Shown in pieces: positions 13,043 through 27,674 of a stretch of 64,000 bases of DNA. The stretch covers positions 238,618 to 302,617 of the forward strand of contig NAOQ01000022.1 in assembly GCA_002751075.1 (NCBI GenBank), in the 5' to 3' direction. A program made the position numbers and the translations under genes. Under the pieces are notes generated by a model. It searched no databases. It was not told where the DNA came from and saw only the letters and a list, made by a program, of their open reading frames with translations. The DNA comes from Ichthyophonus hoferi (Eukaryota; Opisthokonta; Ichthyosporea; Ichthyophonida; Ichthyophonidae). Each line of letters starts with the position of its first letter. Within the stretch, counting starts at the first letter, position 1.

Positions 13043-13201
13043 AAAACTCCAAGCAAACAGGTTTATGACATAATTCAACATGGGCTGAGGTTACTTAGTA
13101 AACAGAATTATTAATAGCCATGTAGAGTATAAGAAAAGAACAGTTCTTGTCCCAAAACATAACCATGTGTAATGCTAAAACCATTAAAATGGAATATAAA
13201 C
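13043..13201 (+). repeat. Right copy of the 159-bp direct repeat flanking the gap
   Basis: Same sequence and orientation as 12303-12461. The two copies diverge right after ...GGAATATAAAC: the left one continues CTGA into the gap, the right one TGGTCC into normal sequence. Confidence 0.9.
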
Positions 13202-16200
13202 TGGTCCTCTACCATTAAATTTTAAGGAGTACCTTTCTATATTTTCAAAGAATATAATAATAGAAATTGAAAGAGTATAATTCAATATAACTAATCATGT
13301 TTTTGTTAAAAACTACGTTAATATTAATGACGCATTGTATTACGTGGCGTTTAAGTTCGAGAATTCAGGTTGTGAGCCATCGCAATTGTAGCTTCGCTTA
13401 CCCCGACAAGTGCTAGATTTGTGTAATTATAAATTGTGATAATTAACCAATATATTGTATGAATATTGTTAATATAGTATTATCCAATAGAACTGTTTTT
13501 AACTTGGTGGCATCAACCAATTGTAAATGCTGAAAATAAAGAAACCCCCAATAAGTTTTATTGAATTATTTTTGTATACTGGGGCAGTTAACTAATATCA
13601 TAAATTATACAGCTAGTCAGGCTACTTTATTTTGGTTAATTTTGATTATTGAATTAAATTTTTTAATATGGTTAGCATTGGAAATGGAAAAAAAATTACT
13701 TTAACAGTAATTCTATTTTGTCGTCAAATTAAGCATCTATGAGTCCAATCAAATGCCTATAATATAGTCGGTTAAAACTGACGTCAATATGTTGTGATTT
13801 GATCCATTCCACTGTCATGCTCCAGTTGTATACTGTAGTAAAGATATTATCTATCATAGGTAGATTAGAGAGTATAATAAGTTTTTCTTAATTATAGTAT
13901 GTAAAATAATATATATTATTGTGGCATATCTTTGCCTTATTGCTCATTCGTGAGCCAAGTTGTCACAATCGTACGTTGGATTGTACATACAGTACATGGC
14001 GTTCAATTGCGATGACTTAATTTTCAAATTGAGGCATCAGATCCAATTAAATCTGTGTAAATATAATTATAGTGCATACCCCAACATACAGCATTACACA
14101 GCAGAGTGATGTAAATGGAAACATTGGGATCTTTATTAAAGGTGTACTGCTGTTAATTTTATTATAAAAAATGTCCGACTCATTCATACAAGTCTTCTCT
14201 TGTAACCATTGTGCTATCTCCAATCGTATATTATTCCACTTTTCTTCTGGTAAATGTTTGCAGAGGTGAAATGTTGGTATTTGCCAATGTCCCCAATCAC
14301 TCTTTTTTTGTGAAATGCAATACTCCTCTTGAGCAAGCATTTGGACAAAACCTCTTTAGGTAATCTCTCTACTCACATCACTAAGATGATAAAACAGACA
14401 CGTGACCTCATCATTATATCATAACCTGTATTTTTATTTTTTTTGACCCAGCAATGATAACAAGCATGCCCTGAAAAATGAATCAAATAATATTGCTTTG
14501 CAATATGTTAAAATATATTACTGCTCTTACAGAACTCTATAATAATAAATTTTGAGAAGTAGAATTTAAGACAAATAAATTAAAAGTTAGACAAATTCGG
14601 CATTGACCGTAAATAATCTTTAAAAGGTGGCCTTCTAGTGTCGTTAAATTCCTGTTATGTAATTGGTCTAGCCATATTCTTGACTGAGCCACTTGGGGAA
14701 AGATTATTTTCTGATCTGCTTTACTTTAAAAACAAGGTAGCATTTTAAACTTTAACAATTAGAGGATTTAGGTTAATACCCAATCACATTAGAATTGCTC
14801 CCAGGCAGGTTCAATATATCCTTTATAAGTTAAGCACTGGGTGATCTTTTTTTAGCCAACCAATTTTAAGACTCAAAGAGCTTGATCGAGAAATTCCCCA
14901 TATAGTAAGCTTCATTTGTAATTTACTGGGGTCTTTATGTAGTATGCAGTTTTATGTGGTTCTAGTAGGATGCATGCGAATCACCTTCTCGAGCCAGGTG
15001 ATGATTACTCTATTATCATAACAATGATTAGGCGGGATGTCTTTGGCACATTATGTGCTCTTCAATTGGGATGCTTATGTAAACTGGTAAATACCTCGTA
15101 TAGAACTTTCCGAATAATTAAATTTGCATTTTTTGATAAAATATAAACTGCCATTGACAAACTATTCCTCACTAGGAGGATTGGTTCCAGTGCTAAACAT
15201 TCATACAGCACACTGGAAATCAATCTAGTGGTTTCGACTCAAATTTACATATAATCTACTATACCTTTTAATCTACAAAATAGGAAATTTAAACTTTAAT
15301 ATGCGAATCGTCAAAAATATTCAATAAAAACCACAAAAATATGGTAATTTTTTAGCTTTAAAAAGATAAAATTAAGCTAAGAATTAATAATCACAACACT
15401 AAACTCATGTCACGCCGTACAAAAGCCCAGCAAGATGAGTGGTCGCGTAAAGGAACCCAAATAGTTGCTGTATATAATTCCGGGGGACACTGGATTCTCA
15501 TATTGAAGTTTAAAAATCTATTTTGAAGATTAAAAGGTATAGAATGTTGAGCATCCTTCTTAGTACGGGCTATTTAGAAGCATTAATATAACATTGGGGT
15601 TTATGAATAGGCTGTTGGGGTGGAAATGTGTACGATGCAAATCATTATAGATGCTTCGTGCTTGAAGAGAACTTTCCTCTCAAGTCCAGCAAATACAGTG
15701 GGTAACCAACCTCTTAATGAAGAGAACATGTGCTTTTTGTACATTAGCCTATGTATGACTTGCCATTGTCATCCATCAATTAAAATATAGTTTTAGGCTG
15801 TGTACAACAAGTGCATTGGAGTTTGAATATTCGAACGGTAGTATTGGTTAATTTTAAACCATGATAAAGCTTCAGATTCATTACCAGGGTAATAGATACT
15901 GCTGTGCTTATCAGATAGATTTAGACTTCAATGAAAGTGAGTGATAAGAGTGTATTACTTAGGATATATATATATATATAATATGATAACTTCTTGAAAA
16001 ATTACACTTTTTCTATCTATTAATCAAATTAATAGTAAATATTATAGACCAACTCAGTACGTTCGGTGACACATTAATTAAACATTTATTATTAACTTTG
16101 TGCGAGTTGCCTACCATACTGGTTTATGCAATTAATGAAGATTAGATTATATGTAAGACAACAAGTAAGCTTTAATATAAAGAAAAAACTCTTTTATACT

Positions 16201-16483
16201 CTTACATAAAAAGGAAAATATTCTTTTTTAGATTAAAGAAATTGTCTATTTTTTTAAAAAATAATATTTTGCGAGTCTTGAAGTACAAATACCCAAAGTA
16301 CTGGTTTGTTCCACCATATCGTATCTAAGAAAAAATTTAAAATGATAATTTACCTTGTTAATAAAAATTATAGACCAGTAGAATAATTTATCATTTTGGC
16401 TTTGCATTGCATCACGTAAAACGCTGTAAAATAATATCTATCTATTTATAATAACAAACATTAATAGAAACAAGTTATCTAAA

Positions 16484-16514
<31 letters not shown>

Positions 16515-17521
16515 TTATTCTATTTTTTATTGATCCACATAAACGCTCTAAAGTACTACTACAATACTTACATATTATTGATCAAGAAATATACCATGAC
16601 TCTGTCTATTCATCTAACCTGCTTTTAAAAGTGGCAATAAATTGTGCGCGGAGTAACCAATTATTATCTGACTCGAATTAGACAAATTAAATAGATCCAA
16701 ACCTATTAGGTACTTGGACCCCATTGAAAAATCATTTTTTTTTGGCTTTTATTCTATTCTAGTTACGGTAATATGACCGTTTATTTCAGTTTCCCTCCAG
16801 TTTGGTATACACTGGTCAGATTTGAGTTGGTTAGTTAGTTGGTGGATGGTTTATATAAATTTTACCTTTTGTATTTAGGTTTTATTTTGGAGCAGAAAGT
16901 ACAGAACGTTATCATACCCGAGGGCACACACAAAACAACATGTGGAAAACTGATGTTTAAAAACTCTCTTGGTGCCGTATGTCGTTTTGTCCTATAACCG
17001 TTGCCATAGGTGATTCTTGTGGTGGGGAGCTACGCGAGTGAGACCAAAATACAAAATCTTCTCAGACTAGTATGTTTCCCGATTTTGACATGTTTTTTGT
17101 ACCTTTCAGTGTAGTATATTGTAGGTTCTTTTCCCACATGTGTGCTATACATTCACACCTGTCTTCATAAAACACATAAGCTATACAAGTAATATCTCAG
17201 TTGCTTATTACACCAATTTTGGCTTCTTTTATCTTTTTTTTTTTGGTTTGTGTTACCAATTTCTTTTGTTTTTCACTATGCAGATTTTATATCACAAGAA
17301 GTGCTTTTCTACTGTTATATGTACATGTTCCGTACTTTATAGATAACTTCTACTATTTGGAGCGTGTAGGCCTGAACGCATACATTTAGCTATACATGAC
17401 ACCAGCCATTTGCTATCATTCAACCTTTCTTTTATTGAAGCACATTTACCTTTTTGGTAACCATTTTGGTAAGTTACCGAAACTGAAAAAACCATCACCA
17501 TTTACCAGACAGTTACACATC
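13202..17521. other. Gene-poor, very AT-rich region between ULK and the ARID4-like gene
   Basis: Divergent intergenic space of over 4 kb with frequent stops in all frames, AT microsatellites (about 15966-15981 and 16485-16511) and small hairpins such as TTCCAGTG / CACTGGAA near 15186-15220. The only protein-like stretch is the minus-strand ORF at 14047-14340, listed separately. The last few hundred bases should hold the promoter and 5' UTR of the ARID4-like gene. Confidence 0.6.
14047..14340 (-). CDS. Orphan ORF of 97 aa, unknown; possible lone exon or transposase relic
   Basis: Not recognised. The first 60 residues look protein-like (WGHWQIPTFHLCKHLPEEKW, then a charged amphipathic stretch with EIAQWLQEKT), while the last 30 are hydrophobic and resemble translated intron. 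No flanking splice sites or partner exons are obvious, and it sits in the most gene-poor part of the window. It could be a decayed DNA-transposon coding fragment, a terminal exon, or chance. Confidence 0.25.
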   Translation of the reverse strand: MLAQEEYCISQKKSDWGHWQIPTFHLCKHLPEEKWNNIRLEIAQWLQEKTCMNESDIFYNKINSSTPLIKIPMFPFTSLCCVMLYVGVCTIIIFTQI

Positions 17522-20500
17522 ATGGAATATGAAGGCATATTGGAGACGGGCTTAGAAGTCAGTGCTAAATATAAAGGTGCATTTTGTGAAGCCGTTATAA
17601 GCACTGTTGAACCTAGACTGGAAGCAAGGGTTGACTTCACAGTCAAGTCAAAGGGTAGTCATTGGATTGATCATGAGGTATGTGTGTTGTATGGTTATGT
17701 GTTGATATATATAGGAGGGTGGTACAATAGTATTTCTATATAACAATCTACGACATCATTTTTTATGTATGGGGTCGTATTGAGGATACGGTGGGTCTTT
17801 GTTTGAATTATACTCTATATATCACTTTTAAAATGTATATTTATATATCCCACCGTGCATATAGTCGCATATATGTTGATAGTTACGTTCACACAGACAC
17901 GTACATGCTTACAAACTTATACAAACATGTGCACACACTTTTTCTATTCTTTGCTCATCACCACCTTACCACGTATAGAATATCAATGGGGCTATCGGCC
18001 TCCATAAACAGGTCGAAGCGAAACACCCGTCAGATGGACAATATCACCCTGGGACTATCATTAGGATAGCCGACAACAGTATATATACCGTGGGTATGTA
18101 TAAAATACATACAAATATATGATATATACACGAATAGAATGGTGACCGTGGCGTCTTTCTTAGAGATTCTTTTCTGAACTATCTCAATATAGTTTAGAAA
18201 GATATATGGTGTAGAAAGCACCGAGAGACACATAAAGCAGTATGCCATTGGTTGCATATACCTTTGGCCTACACCCTCTCGTGACCCTCTCACCATCTAT
18301 GCATATTCATATGCATACATTCATATATATGTAAACGAATTCCAAGTGAGCTTAAATATGTTCTTTTAATCATTTCTGTTTCTTTTCTTTCCCTTTCTTC
18401 TGCAGTTTTTGACGATGCAGATGTGAGGACTGTCAAGCGACAGGCCATCCATACCAAGGCATGTAAACCTGACTGGGCCACCCCAGAGAAGGTTACCCCA
18501 CATGATGCTACTGCACCATCTAGTGAGCCAATAATAGGAAGAATAGGGCGATACACGACAGAGCCTAGGTCGGTCTGGACACTTACGTACAAATATACCA
18601 CTACACCTATACACGTATTAATATGCATGTATATTCATTCAGCTATGCCCATGTATATGTATCTGTATGTGCCATTCTTTATGCTTATATACATAAACGC
18701 TTAAATTTTATACATCCACCCACCCATCCATTGATCCGCGCATGCTATCATGCCTACATACATGCATACATATACATACTAATAGCCCATATGTAAGTTT
18801 TTTTGATGCACATCTAACATTTTTATGTATCATACACGATATAATTATTATACTTTTCCCTGAGTAGGGCAAGTACTACTACAACTTAACGACAACCAGC
18901 ATATTCACTATTTTTCAGCTTTCCTTATTCTCTTATTCTTCGCTATAATTTGTGTTCTATTTCTATTAAACCATAAGTCCTTTATTATCTTTATAAAGTA
19001 ATTATCCACCTTGTCATATCACTGTCTTAATCATATCCCACTTATTTGTTCTTTAATCATTGCCTGGCTTTAAGGATTGACCTAGATTGGCATGCTCTTG
19101 TATTAATTTTTAAGACATACCCCCCATTCAGTTGATTTGGTTGATCTCGTGTGCATGCGATAAAGAATGCTGCGTGATAACGGAATCGTTTGCCACTAGC
19201 CCATACTGGGGCATTACACAAACATGGTGTTATTACTTGCGCTTATCTCCTCCCATACCTTTCTCTCTACTCTGTTCATACACCTCATATATATATAATG
19301 ATCCTAATTATCTTCCACCACAGTCCTGAGATTGGCACACGACGCACACCTGCTGGTCATAAGTAAGCAATACACCGTAATGACATAATACTTTTCCTGA
19401 CTGATTTTATTGAGCAGTTAAAAAAAAAAATCAATCTACCCGTATTCAACTCTGTTTCGCCTACCTTCCTGTCTTGCCTGTCTTTCCTTTGCCTTATACG
19501 CTATTCTCACATATCCTTGTTTTTTCTATATTTTATATTTATAAACACGCGTGCATTCCATTATCTCTTTTGGTCACATCTTGCCTGGCCTAGTTCACTA
19601 CCGATAATATCACCTTATTTAGTGGCTATGATTTTTCTTTTCTTTTCGCTTACTATCTATCCTGAAACATGTCTGGTAATACATACCAGATAGCTTTCAA
19701 CACACTTTTTATCTTGTTCTCATCAATACTTCATACTCTACAGGCCAGCACCTTCCACGCAAATGAAAAAGCCATCAGGCAAAGGAGCAAGAAAGAAAAT
19801 GCCAAAAGGGCACAGTATCAAGGCTGTGCCTAGTACTAAGGTTTTAGATAGTGATACAGATGATGATGAAGAAGCCTTAATAGACAGCGAAACTTTAGAA
19901 AAACGGGTAGCTGTGTTTGTGAACACTACCGATTTCTCTTTTTGGAGGCCTGCCCTAGTAGGTTATATTGATATTGGTATAGACTGTGCTGTATATCGTG
20001 TATGATTGTACGGTGTGGGTTATAATTGTACATCTTATTAACTGTGATTCTTTGTTCGTCTATATATACATATACATCACACACACCAGCCATAGTTCAC
20101 ATACCCCTCTTTCTTAGTCTTATTGAAAACAACCGACCTTATCTTATCATAACATTACTCAACTCTTCTTCGTGCCTCACATTTACCTGTTGTTGCTTTT
20201 TTCTTTATTTTGTGTCTATTTCTTCTTGGTATTCAACTGCTTTGGAGATGTTATAAAAATTAATTACATATTTGCAAGGAAGGAGGAAGAAGGGTTGCGG
20301 CTCCACTGTGCAGTGATCACTGGTGTTACTGACATCTAATCCTAAATCGTGCACTATGATAATACACCTAATCCACATAGCTCTATATAATATGCAACTA
20401 ACCACTGGCGGGACAGGTGGTTCCAAATGATGAGATAGATAAGACTATGCCGAAAAAGGTTAAGCCCAGCGATTATATTGTCCGGTTCTTTGATGATTTT

Positions 20501-23500
20501 TCATAGTAAGTATTGTCACCATGGCCTACATTCAGTCATTCGTTCTTCTTGTAGGACCTTGCTGAGTTTCCCTCTAAGGATGCATCCTCGTACCCTATCT
20601 TATACACACAAATACTAATATACATTTACCTACAACTGGTCCTATGTATACACATACGATTACCTACTCATACCGATATGATGTCTATGAATCTACATTT
20701 TCATTTTCGTATGGGTTTTCGGCCCTTATTTCGAACTATCAGTGTACATGCTGTGTCGTTACTTTATGTTTTTTTCTTTATTTGTTTGTCCTTTGTTTTT
20801 TTACGGAGTGTTTATTGTTGCGGCTTTATCCCGAGTCTTTTACAAATAAACATTCTGGCACGAATAAGAATATTAGTCAATGGCTCACTTCAACCAATGA
20901 AGCCGTATACACAAACAATGTGACCTCTATCATTTAGGGGGTAGTATATATATACATGACTTCTTTGTATTTCTACCCTCTTTCTCTCACACAGTTTCTT
21001 TCTACACATACACCCACATACACCCACTATATATCAATTAGTCTATATATATGCATTCTATTTGTTTCTATTTCTCTAATTGCTATCTTGCACATGCTTT
21101 TGAATGCAAATGCAAAGCAGCCTAGCCCGTTCTGCTCTCCCTCCTCCTCCTTGTTTACTTACCACCCTATTTCGCTTCACAGCAGGACGGTGCCAAGGAA
21201 CGCTCTTCGTTTGTTTTTCAGAGAGGCACCCCTTTTCCGTCTTTTTATGCAAATCGACCATCATACCTTTAGCACGAATGAGGGTGTAAAGAACGCCATG
21301 ATATATGTGGAAACAGGCCATCTTCCTGATGGGGCATGTTGGGCTGCGTTGCGTCTGCCCAAGGTTGGTCACATGACATTTGCTCCTCACGTTGCCCTCT
21401 GTTTTTCTTTCACACCCTATCATTATTACACATTATCATACCGTCTTACTACCCTTCCTTACTTTCATATCACAGATGTGCCCTTTTTTGCTTGTTTTCA
21501 GCCGGTCTCACGCTTATTTTGCATGCCTGTCTCTGCTTCTATTTGATATGCTGCATACCCTACATGTGTCATGGCAGTGTGGTAGGCGTCATAAGTAAAT
21601 GTCTTAGTATTGAGACAGTCTACCAGATGGATCCAGAGAAACTCTATGGGAAGGAGAGTTCTATCATCAATATTTTTCTTATATAATTACCTTGATCAAA
21701 GAGCACACATACTGCCCTTGGATGCAGTGATTGCTTCGAGGTCAATGATATATAAAAAAATGTGCTCTTTAACACAATGATATGGCTAATATATATCATT
21801 TCTTTACAGAAAAAAACAGCAAATATATACAAATCACCGAGTTTATCCGCGACAAAATTCAATAGAAATGCAAACCCACCAACCACCACCCATATACCTT
21901 CACAAACCTCTAAGATGTCGCATAAAAAGAAAGACTCTTTGTCCAAGACCGAAGAATCCACACGATTCACTCAGCCGGAGGACATTTCAGGATCAGAAAA
22001 ACGAAGCACACGCAGAAACCCTCATCTCTTTGACCCAACAGATATAGGAGACCCTCAAGCGGTATTAGGGGAGGTGGATGATTCAGATACCCCCAGTCCA
22101 AAAAAGATTGAAATAAGTCCTTCAAATGAGAATGATACCTCAATCCTCCTTATCACCAGTGCTATCGCTAGCCATCCCACAGAAAAGAAAGAATGTGATC
22201 CTATGAACGAAGATATAATGAAAGAGCAACAAGGCGATGCTGGTGTGGGGATAGATAAATATGAGAATAATGATAATGAAGATATAGATATGGACGGGGA
22301 GGGGTCGGGGTTGGATATTACCCCACGCATTACTAGGCAACAGCACAAACATGATGCTAAGAAGCACGACAGCCATAGTCTGAATTCTATTGGTATGACT
22401 CAGATTAATGTGAAATCGGATTACAGTGCATCCACCCCGTTGGTCATGGAGCCATCTGAAAGTGAATATTTACATACTAAGGACGGACAGGACCTTGAGG
22501 GTAAGAATGGTGTACACTCTGATATAAGACAGAGTCATGGGATACACGATAATAAAGACTGTGTGGTGGATAAAGATGGAGAGAGAGAAGGTGAAAATGA
22601 GTTAAAACGAAAGAAAGTTGTAAGAGCAGGGGAAGACATGGGAGGTATAGAGAAGGACGAGGTTGTTGCGGAGGGTATGTTAGGGCTAAAAGACAGGCAG
22701 GATAATGACATATCAGCTAAACAAAAAGAAGTTGATAAAAATGTGCCAGTTGCTAAAATGGAGAACGAAAGAGAAACAATGACGGTATGCAAGGAAGAAG
22801 AGGTTAACCATGAGATTGATTTTGAAGAAAACAACAAAGAACATACAGGAGAGATTGTGGATGAGTTAGAATGTGGAAAGATTATTGTAGATAAGAATGA
22901 AGGGAAGAAGATGGCAGTCAAGATTGATGCCAAGGACAAACAAGACGAGCAGCAGTCAGGAGACATTAGGATTAAACAGACATCGCAAATGCATGACAGT
23001 CCCGCACCGGGGTCACAATCAAGTGTGTCAGAAAAAAGCGATGATGGTAGGTGGGCCAAGCCCATGTATTCTCTTTCGTCTCCATCTTTTCAATGAGAAT
23101 TGAAGCATGATCCGATTGTGATTCTATGCCACATTCTCACTGCTTTCTCCCATTTTCTCCAACATTCTTTATGTTGCTTACTTTACTATTGTGCCCTTGG
23201 GTATTCCACAGTAGGATAGGTACATTATCTGGAAGTGTACGTAAATATTGTATGGATATTTCTTGGTCTGCAATTCACACCTCATGTCTAAGAGAGAGAT
23301 GTATATCATATGAAGGTTGAGTTGTAGAACATACAGTAATCGTGGAGAAGCAGAGAAAATAAATGCGTTTACAAACAGTTCGGTGTTGTACTGCCAAAAC
23401 TGTATAAGTTTATCTTAACCTGGTCGGTCACATGTAGCACGAGACAACTTGTCTAACTCATATTTTCACATACCCCTCCACACACCCATATATATATATA

Positions 23501-26500
23501 TGCAGCATCTTCAGAGGTGAATACCGAGGGTCCTATGAGCCTACGACGTGCCTCTCGTAGTGGTGGTAATCGAGTAACTACACCAGTTAGCGAGGCCCCA
23601 CGATCAAACAAGAAGTGGCGATTCCGCCTGCATGACAAAGTGTGGGCATTGTCCTACTATGACGGCAAGGTCTACCTGGCTAAGGTTTGTACCTGTGTTA
23701 TCCTCATGGACTGTTTGAGGACATCTGGGTTATCATCTTTTTCTTCTGTTTACATATCATCTTTTCTCTCTTCCTCTGTATCTTTCTTCTTGCTCCTGCC
23801 TGGCTTCTTTCCTGACCTATTCCAACGCCACGAACATCTTTACAGATAGACATACCCGCATACTGTCGTACTATCGCAGTCATGCTTATATACCTCCAAG
23901 TCTTGTTGTTACAATCAGTTGTTTGCACATATCCTCTCCTTTTTGAGTTAAATCCAGTCATAGGTGCTACAGCCCATAAAAGGTTTTTCAGTATTTTGAT
24001 CCTATGTCTCATTGATTTCCAACCAATCATACAAGGCGTTTGTGTTGTTTTTGTTATTCTGGTTATTCGCTGTTATTTCTCGACCAAGTTTGTGTGCTTG
24101 GGGTGGCGAGTAGTTGAGTTGTTAGCTCTATGAGGGAATCTACTCTATGATACGGTGACCATACATATGCTTTATACTACCCAAGAGGCTGGTTGTTTGG
24201 GAATATATCCCAAGATGAGGTGGTAAATTTTAAGCAAGGCTAAATATTGGAGTGCGACCGATCATGAACTAGTGTCACAAGGGAAAAATAAAAAGAGCAT
24301 TGAGAAGAATGTTGATAAGTAGGTGAACGATTTAGAGAGGATGCAAATGGGGTTAGCATTTGTGGCATCGATAATTGGCTAGACGGTCTATATGATTATT
24401 TGTATGAGAGCATTTATAACACATTATACTGCTTTGTATCAAGGAAACAGTCAATATGCTTGTAGTTAGTACAGTATTGCAGTGTGGGCGTATTGTGTTG
24501 TGTTGACATAATGCCATGGCTGCAGGTCGTCAATCGTAAACTAATGACATCTGGAAGGGCCCAACCATCTGCCCGTAACCCCGCTACCCCACATTATTTT
24601 GTGCACTACTCTGACTGGGCGTCCAAGTATGATTGCATTATTTCTCCTTCTTTCTTATCCTAGAGTTCCTTGTTATCCCCATTTTATCTAAATCATTTTT
24701 TTGCACTTATGCCTCTTAACCACTTTTTTTTTTTTTTTTGTTGTTGTTGTGAGATACCAACTTTATTTTTGTTTCTCTTCTCCTGCTTTCTCATTTCTTT
24801 CTATTTCCATCATTACATTCATGCCTGTGATTGTTGTGGTTTTAGCCTCATTTAATAAGCGTGTTTACTCTACTGTATCTTTGGTTTCAAATAATACCCA
24901 TATGAATTGTGTATGACTTATTAAATGGAGACTATTGCTGTGTGTTGATATAGGAGTAGTATGTACATACATAAGTTATGTTCAGGTATTCAAACGTACA
25001 ATGGTCTATGGTATGTGGGTGCATTGAGAGGGCATGTATCTGCGCATGATAATGCGTGCTAAAGCCTTTATGTTGCATGAAATCTTTTCTTATAAATGGC
25101 ACAATTAACGAACTTACAATTCGACTGCTAACACATATGGACATATTGTGGGACACACAGATACGACGAATGGATTGAAGAGTCACAAATTTACACCGAG
25201 AACCCCAATGTGAAGGTGTCAAATAAGGGAAAGAAACGTGTGCACAGTCATGAGGTACAGACACTTCTTATCGAGTGTCTAGAGCCTGCTGAGAAGCCAC
25301 GACTAGAGGATGATGTAGATAATGAGGATGAAACGATAGAAGTGAAACAGGAGGGTTCATCAATAGACTCCACTGGTCTAGTAGAGCGTAAGCCGGCTGA
25401 CCTATCGTCATCCAAATCCTCTAAGGTCAGTCACAAGAGGAAATCTCGGACACCGAAGCAAAAATCCCCAGCTTTAAGGTCCGTTACCCACGAAAGTCCA
25501 GTGAATGAGTCCAAGCAAGAAGCACCTTCTGGCCGTATTAGTCGCCACTTGACTGTAGCACACTGTATCAAAGGAGGTCGGAAGCGTACATGCTCAGAAT
25601 CTGCGGCAACAACCGATATGGAACGGCTAAGAAAGAAAAGAGGGAAATTGGACGATATAGAAGAAAGTTGCAATGGTATGGTAACCAGGCGAACAAATCA
25701 GCGGTATTTAGGTATACCAGGGTCTGAAGAGTTAACTGAGAGTGGCCGCAGCAGTGATGCTGCAAACGAAGGTTGGTTTTATGGTGGCCTAATGTTGAAG
25801 TCATTTACAGCATTCATATGTTATGTATGTATGTACGTATACATGTTTCTCTGCCTCTTTGTTTTGGTTTGTTTGTCCCAATACCCAGTGCTATATACTC
25901 CTTGACAATCTATATGTATCTTGATTTAATAGCTTCTTCCGGTGACCTTTTGTGAATATTATATTTTCCCCGTCTTTCTCATGATATACTAACCAACCCC
26001 TTCATACCCCAAACCATTCATGCCTTTCTGAAACTACCCAGATATCTCTATGGATACACCAAATTCTATCGATCTACTAGAGTCAGATCCTCGAAGCCCC
26101 ACAGATAGACAGGGGATAAATACTCGGGCCAGCAGCAATAGTCGATTTCTTGCCCAGCCCGCAATATCAGACAAGACACCGTTAATCTTCTACAACGTGC
26201 CTACAGTCAACCGTTCCACACGACAAAGTAAACGACTGGCACATGCGTCACCCAGCGAACATGACATGGATGATGCCATGGGCGGTATAGACCCAGGGGT
26301 GAGTGAAGGAAATACAAGTGGGTCTACTGGTATGGAAGGATTAGACAAAAGGAACAACCGCAATGAAAACCAGCATGAAAATATTAACGAGCGAACCACA
26401 CACTCCTCTAATCCAGGAAGGGCCGATCTTTACCCTTCCGCCGATACCTTAAATGTGCCTTTTAAGGAGAATGCGCTGGCCCCTACCAACTATCACTCAC

Positions 26501-27541
26501 CAACCCTACTTTATTCACCATGCTCTTCCTCTCCTTTGTCTGAAAGTGCAGCCTCCCCTAGATATCACCACAGGACTGTTCGTGGGGATACATCCCCAAT
26601 GCTGTCCCCCGGGGATTCTAGTGTGTCACCTCGGTTAGTGGGAATGCCAAGGAAGCATGCAATTAGTGAGAGTAGCTCTGGGGGAAACCATCCGATTAGG
26701 AGGAATAGAGAAAAGCGCAAGGTATGGATGCCAGTAGTCAGAAAGGCTTTTTGGGGGGGTGGGGCGGTAAGCAGGTAGACATAGAGATGCAGGAAATGTA
26801 CAGTTTAGAAAAGTCTCAAGTGGTATAACTGATGGTTGGTTGATTGATCAATTTTATTAGACCTAGGAAAAGAATAATTTAAGGCTATTGTGATGCTAAA
26901 CCTTATTGCGTTGAGTATGTGTGCCTGTGTGTTTTTATTTTATTTTCTAGAAATGTAAGTGTGAGATGAAATTCAAGCATTATCAAACTGCATATGTGGC
27001 TCCTGTGGTTCATCCGATGGTGCCAATTCCGTGGAGGTTCAAATGGAATAGAAGGTTTACTTATGTTGTCGCATTTGGTCTAAGCGAGAGAGAGTGCATA
27101 TCATTGATATGTAAGCAATATAGAATAGTTTTGTTGCTATGTATATATACCGGCCAAACTAAAAACACATTTTTGTTTTCTCGTGCATTTTTGTGGGCTG
27201 TAGTAGTGCATGGGGTGGCTTGGTAAGCCTACTGTGTTATGGCCAGTTACTGATAAGGGAATGTGTAGATCAACAGATCATACAAGGATGATCCATGGGA
27301 TGGACGAAGTCCACGGAGTATGTGTAGGTTCCCTTCCTATCTCATATCTCTAACCTAGTCTACTACATTACAATTTACTACACTTTACTTGATTACATCA
27401 TTACGAATATCACCATCATTATCGTGTCGTGCCGCGAGTCAATCCCCTCCCTTCCTCGCGGTTTTCTTCTATTCCTTACTATATTTTACGTGTTCATACC
27501 CTGAGATGTAATTGACACTATATCCACCTTTCCCGTTACCA

Positions 27542-27584
<43 letters not shown>

Positions 27585-27639
27585 GTAATAATTAATTTAG
27601 TTTTAGTTAGTAGGNNNNNNNNNNNNNNNNNNNNNNNNN

Positions 27640-27674
<35 letters not shown>

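Noticed and set aside
12355-13114. Several 200+ codon open frames on both strands
   Set aside because: They consist almost entirely of translated N from the assembly gap.
20549-20600. Possible ARID4-like exon reading DLAEFPSKDASS after CTTCTTGTAG
   Set aside because: Its phase clashes with the preceding exon (creates TAG). The exon at 21183 joins the same donor in perfect phase and continues the homology.
22535-23065. 176-aa minus-strand ORF
   Set aside because: Antisense shadow of the low-complexity acidic exon of the ARID4-like gene; Ser/Leu-rich composition is what the complement of Glu/Lys/Asp codons gives.
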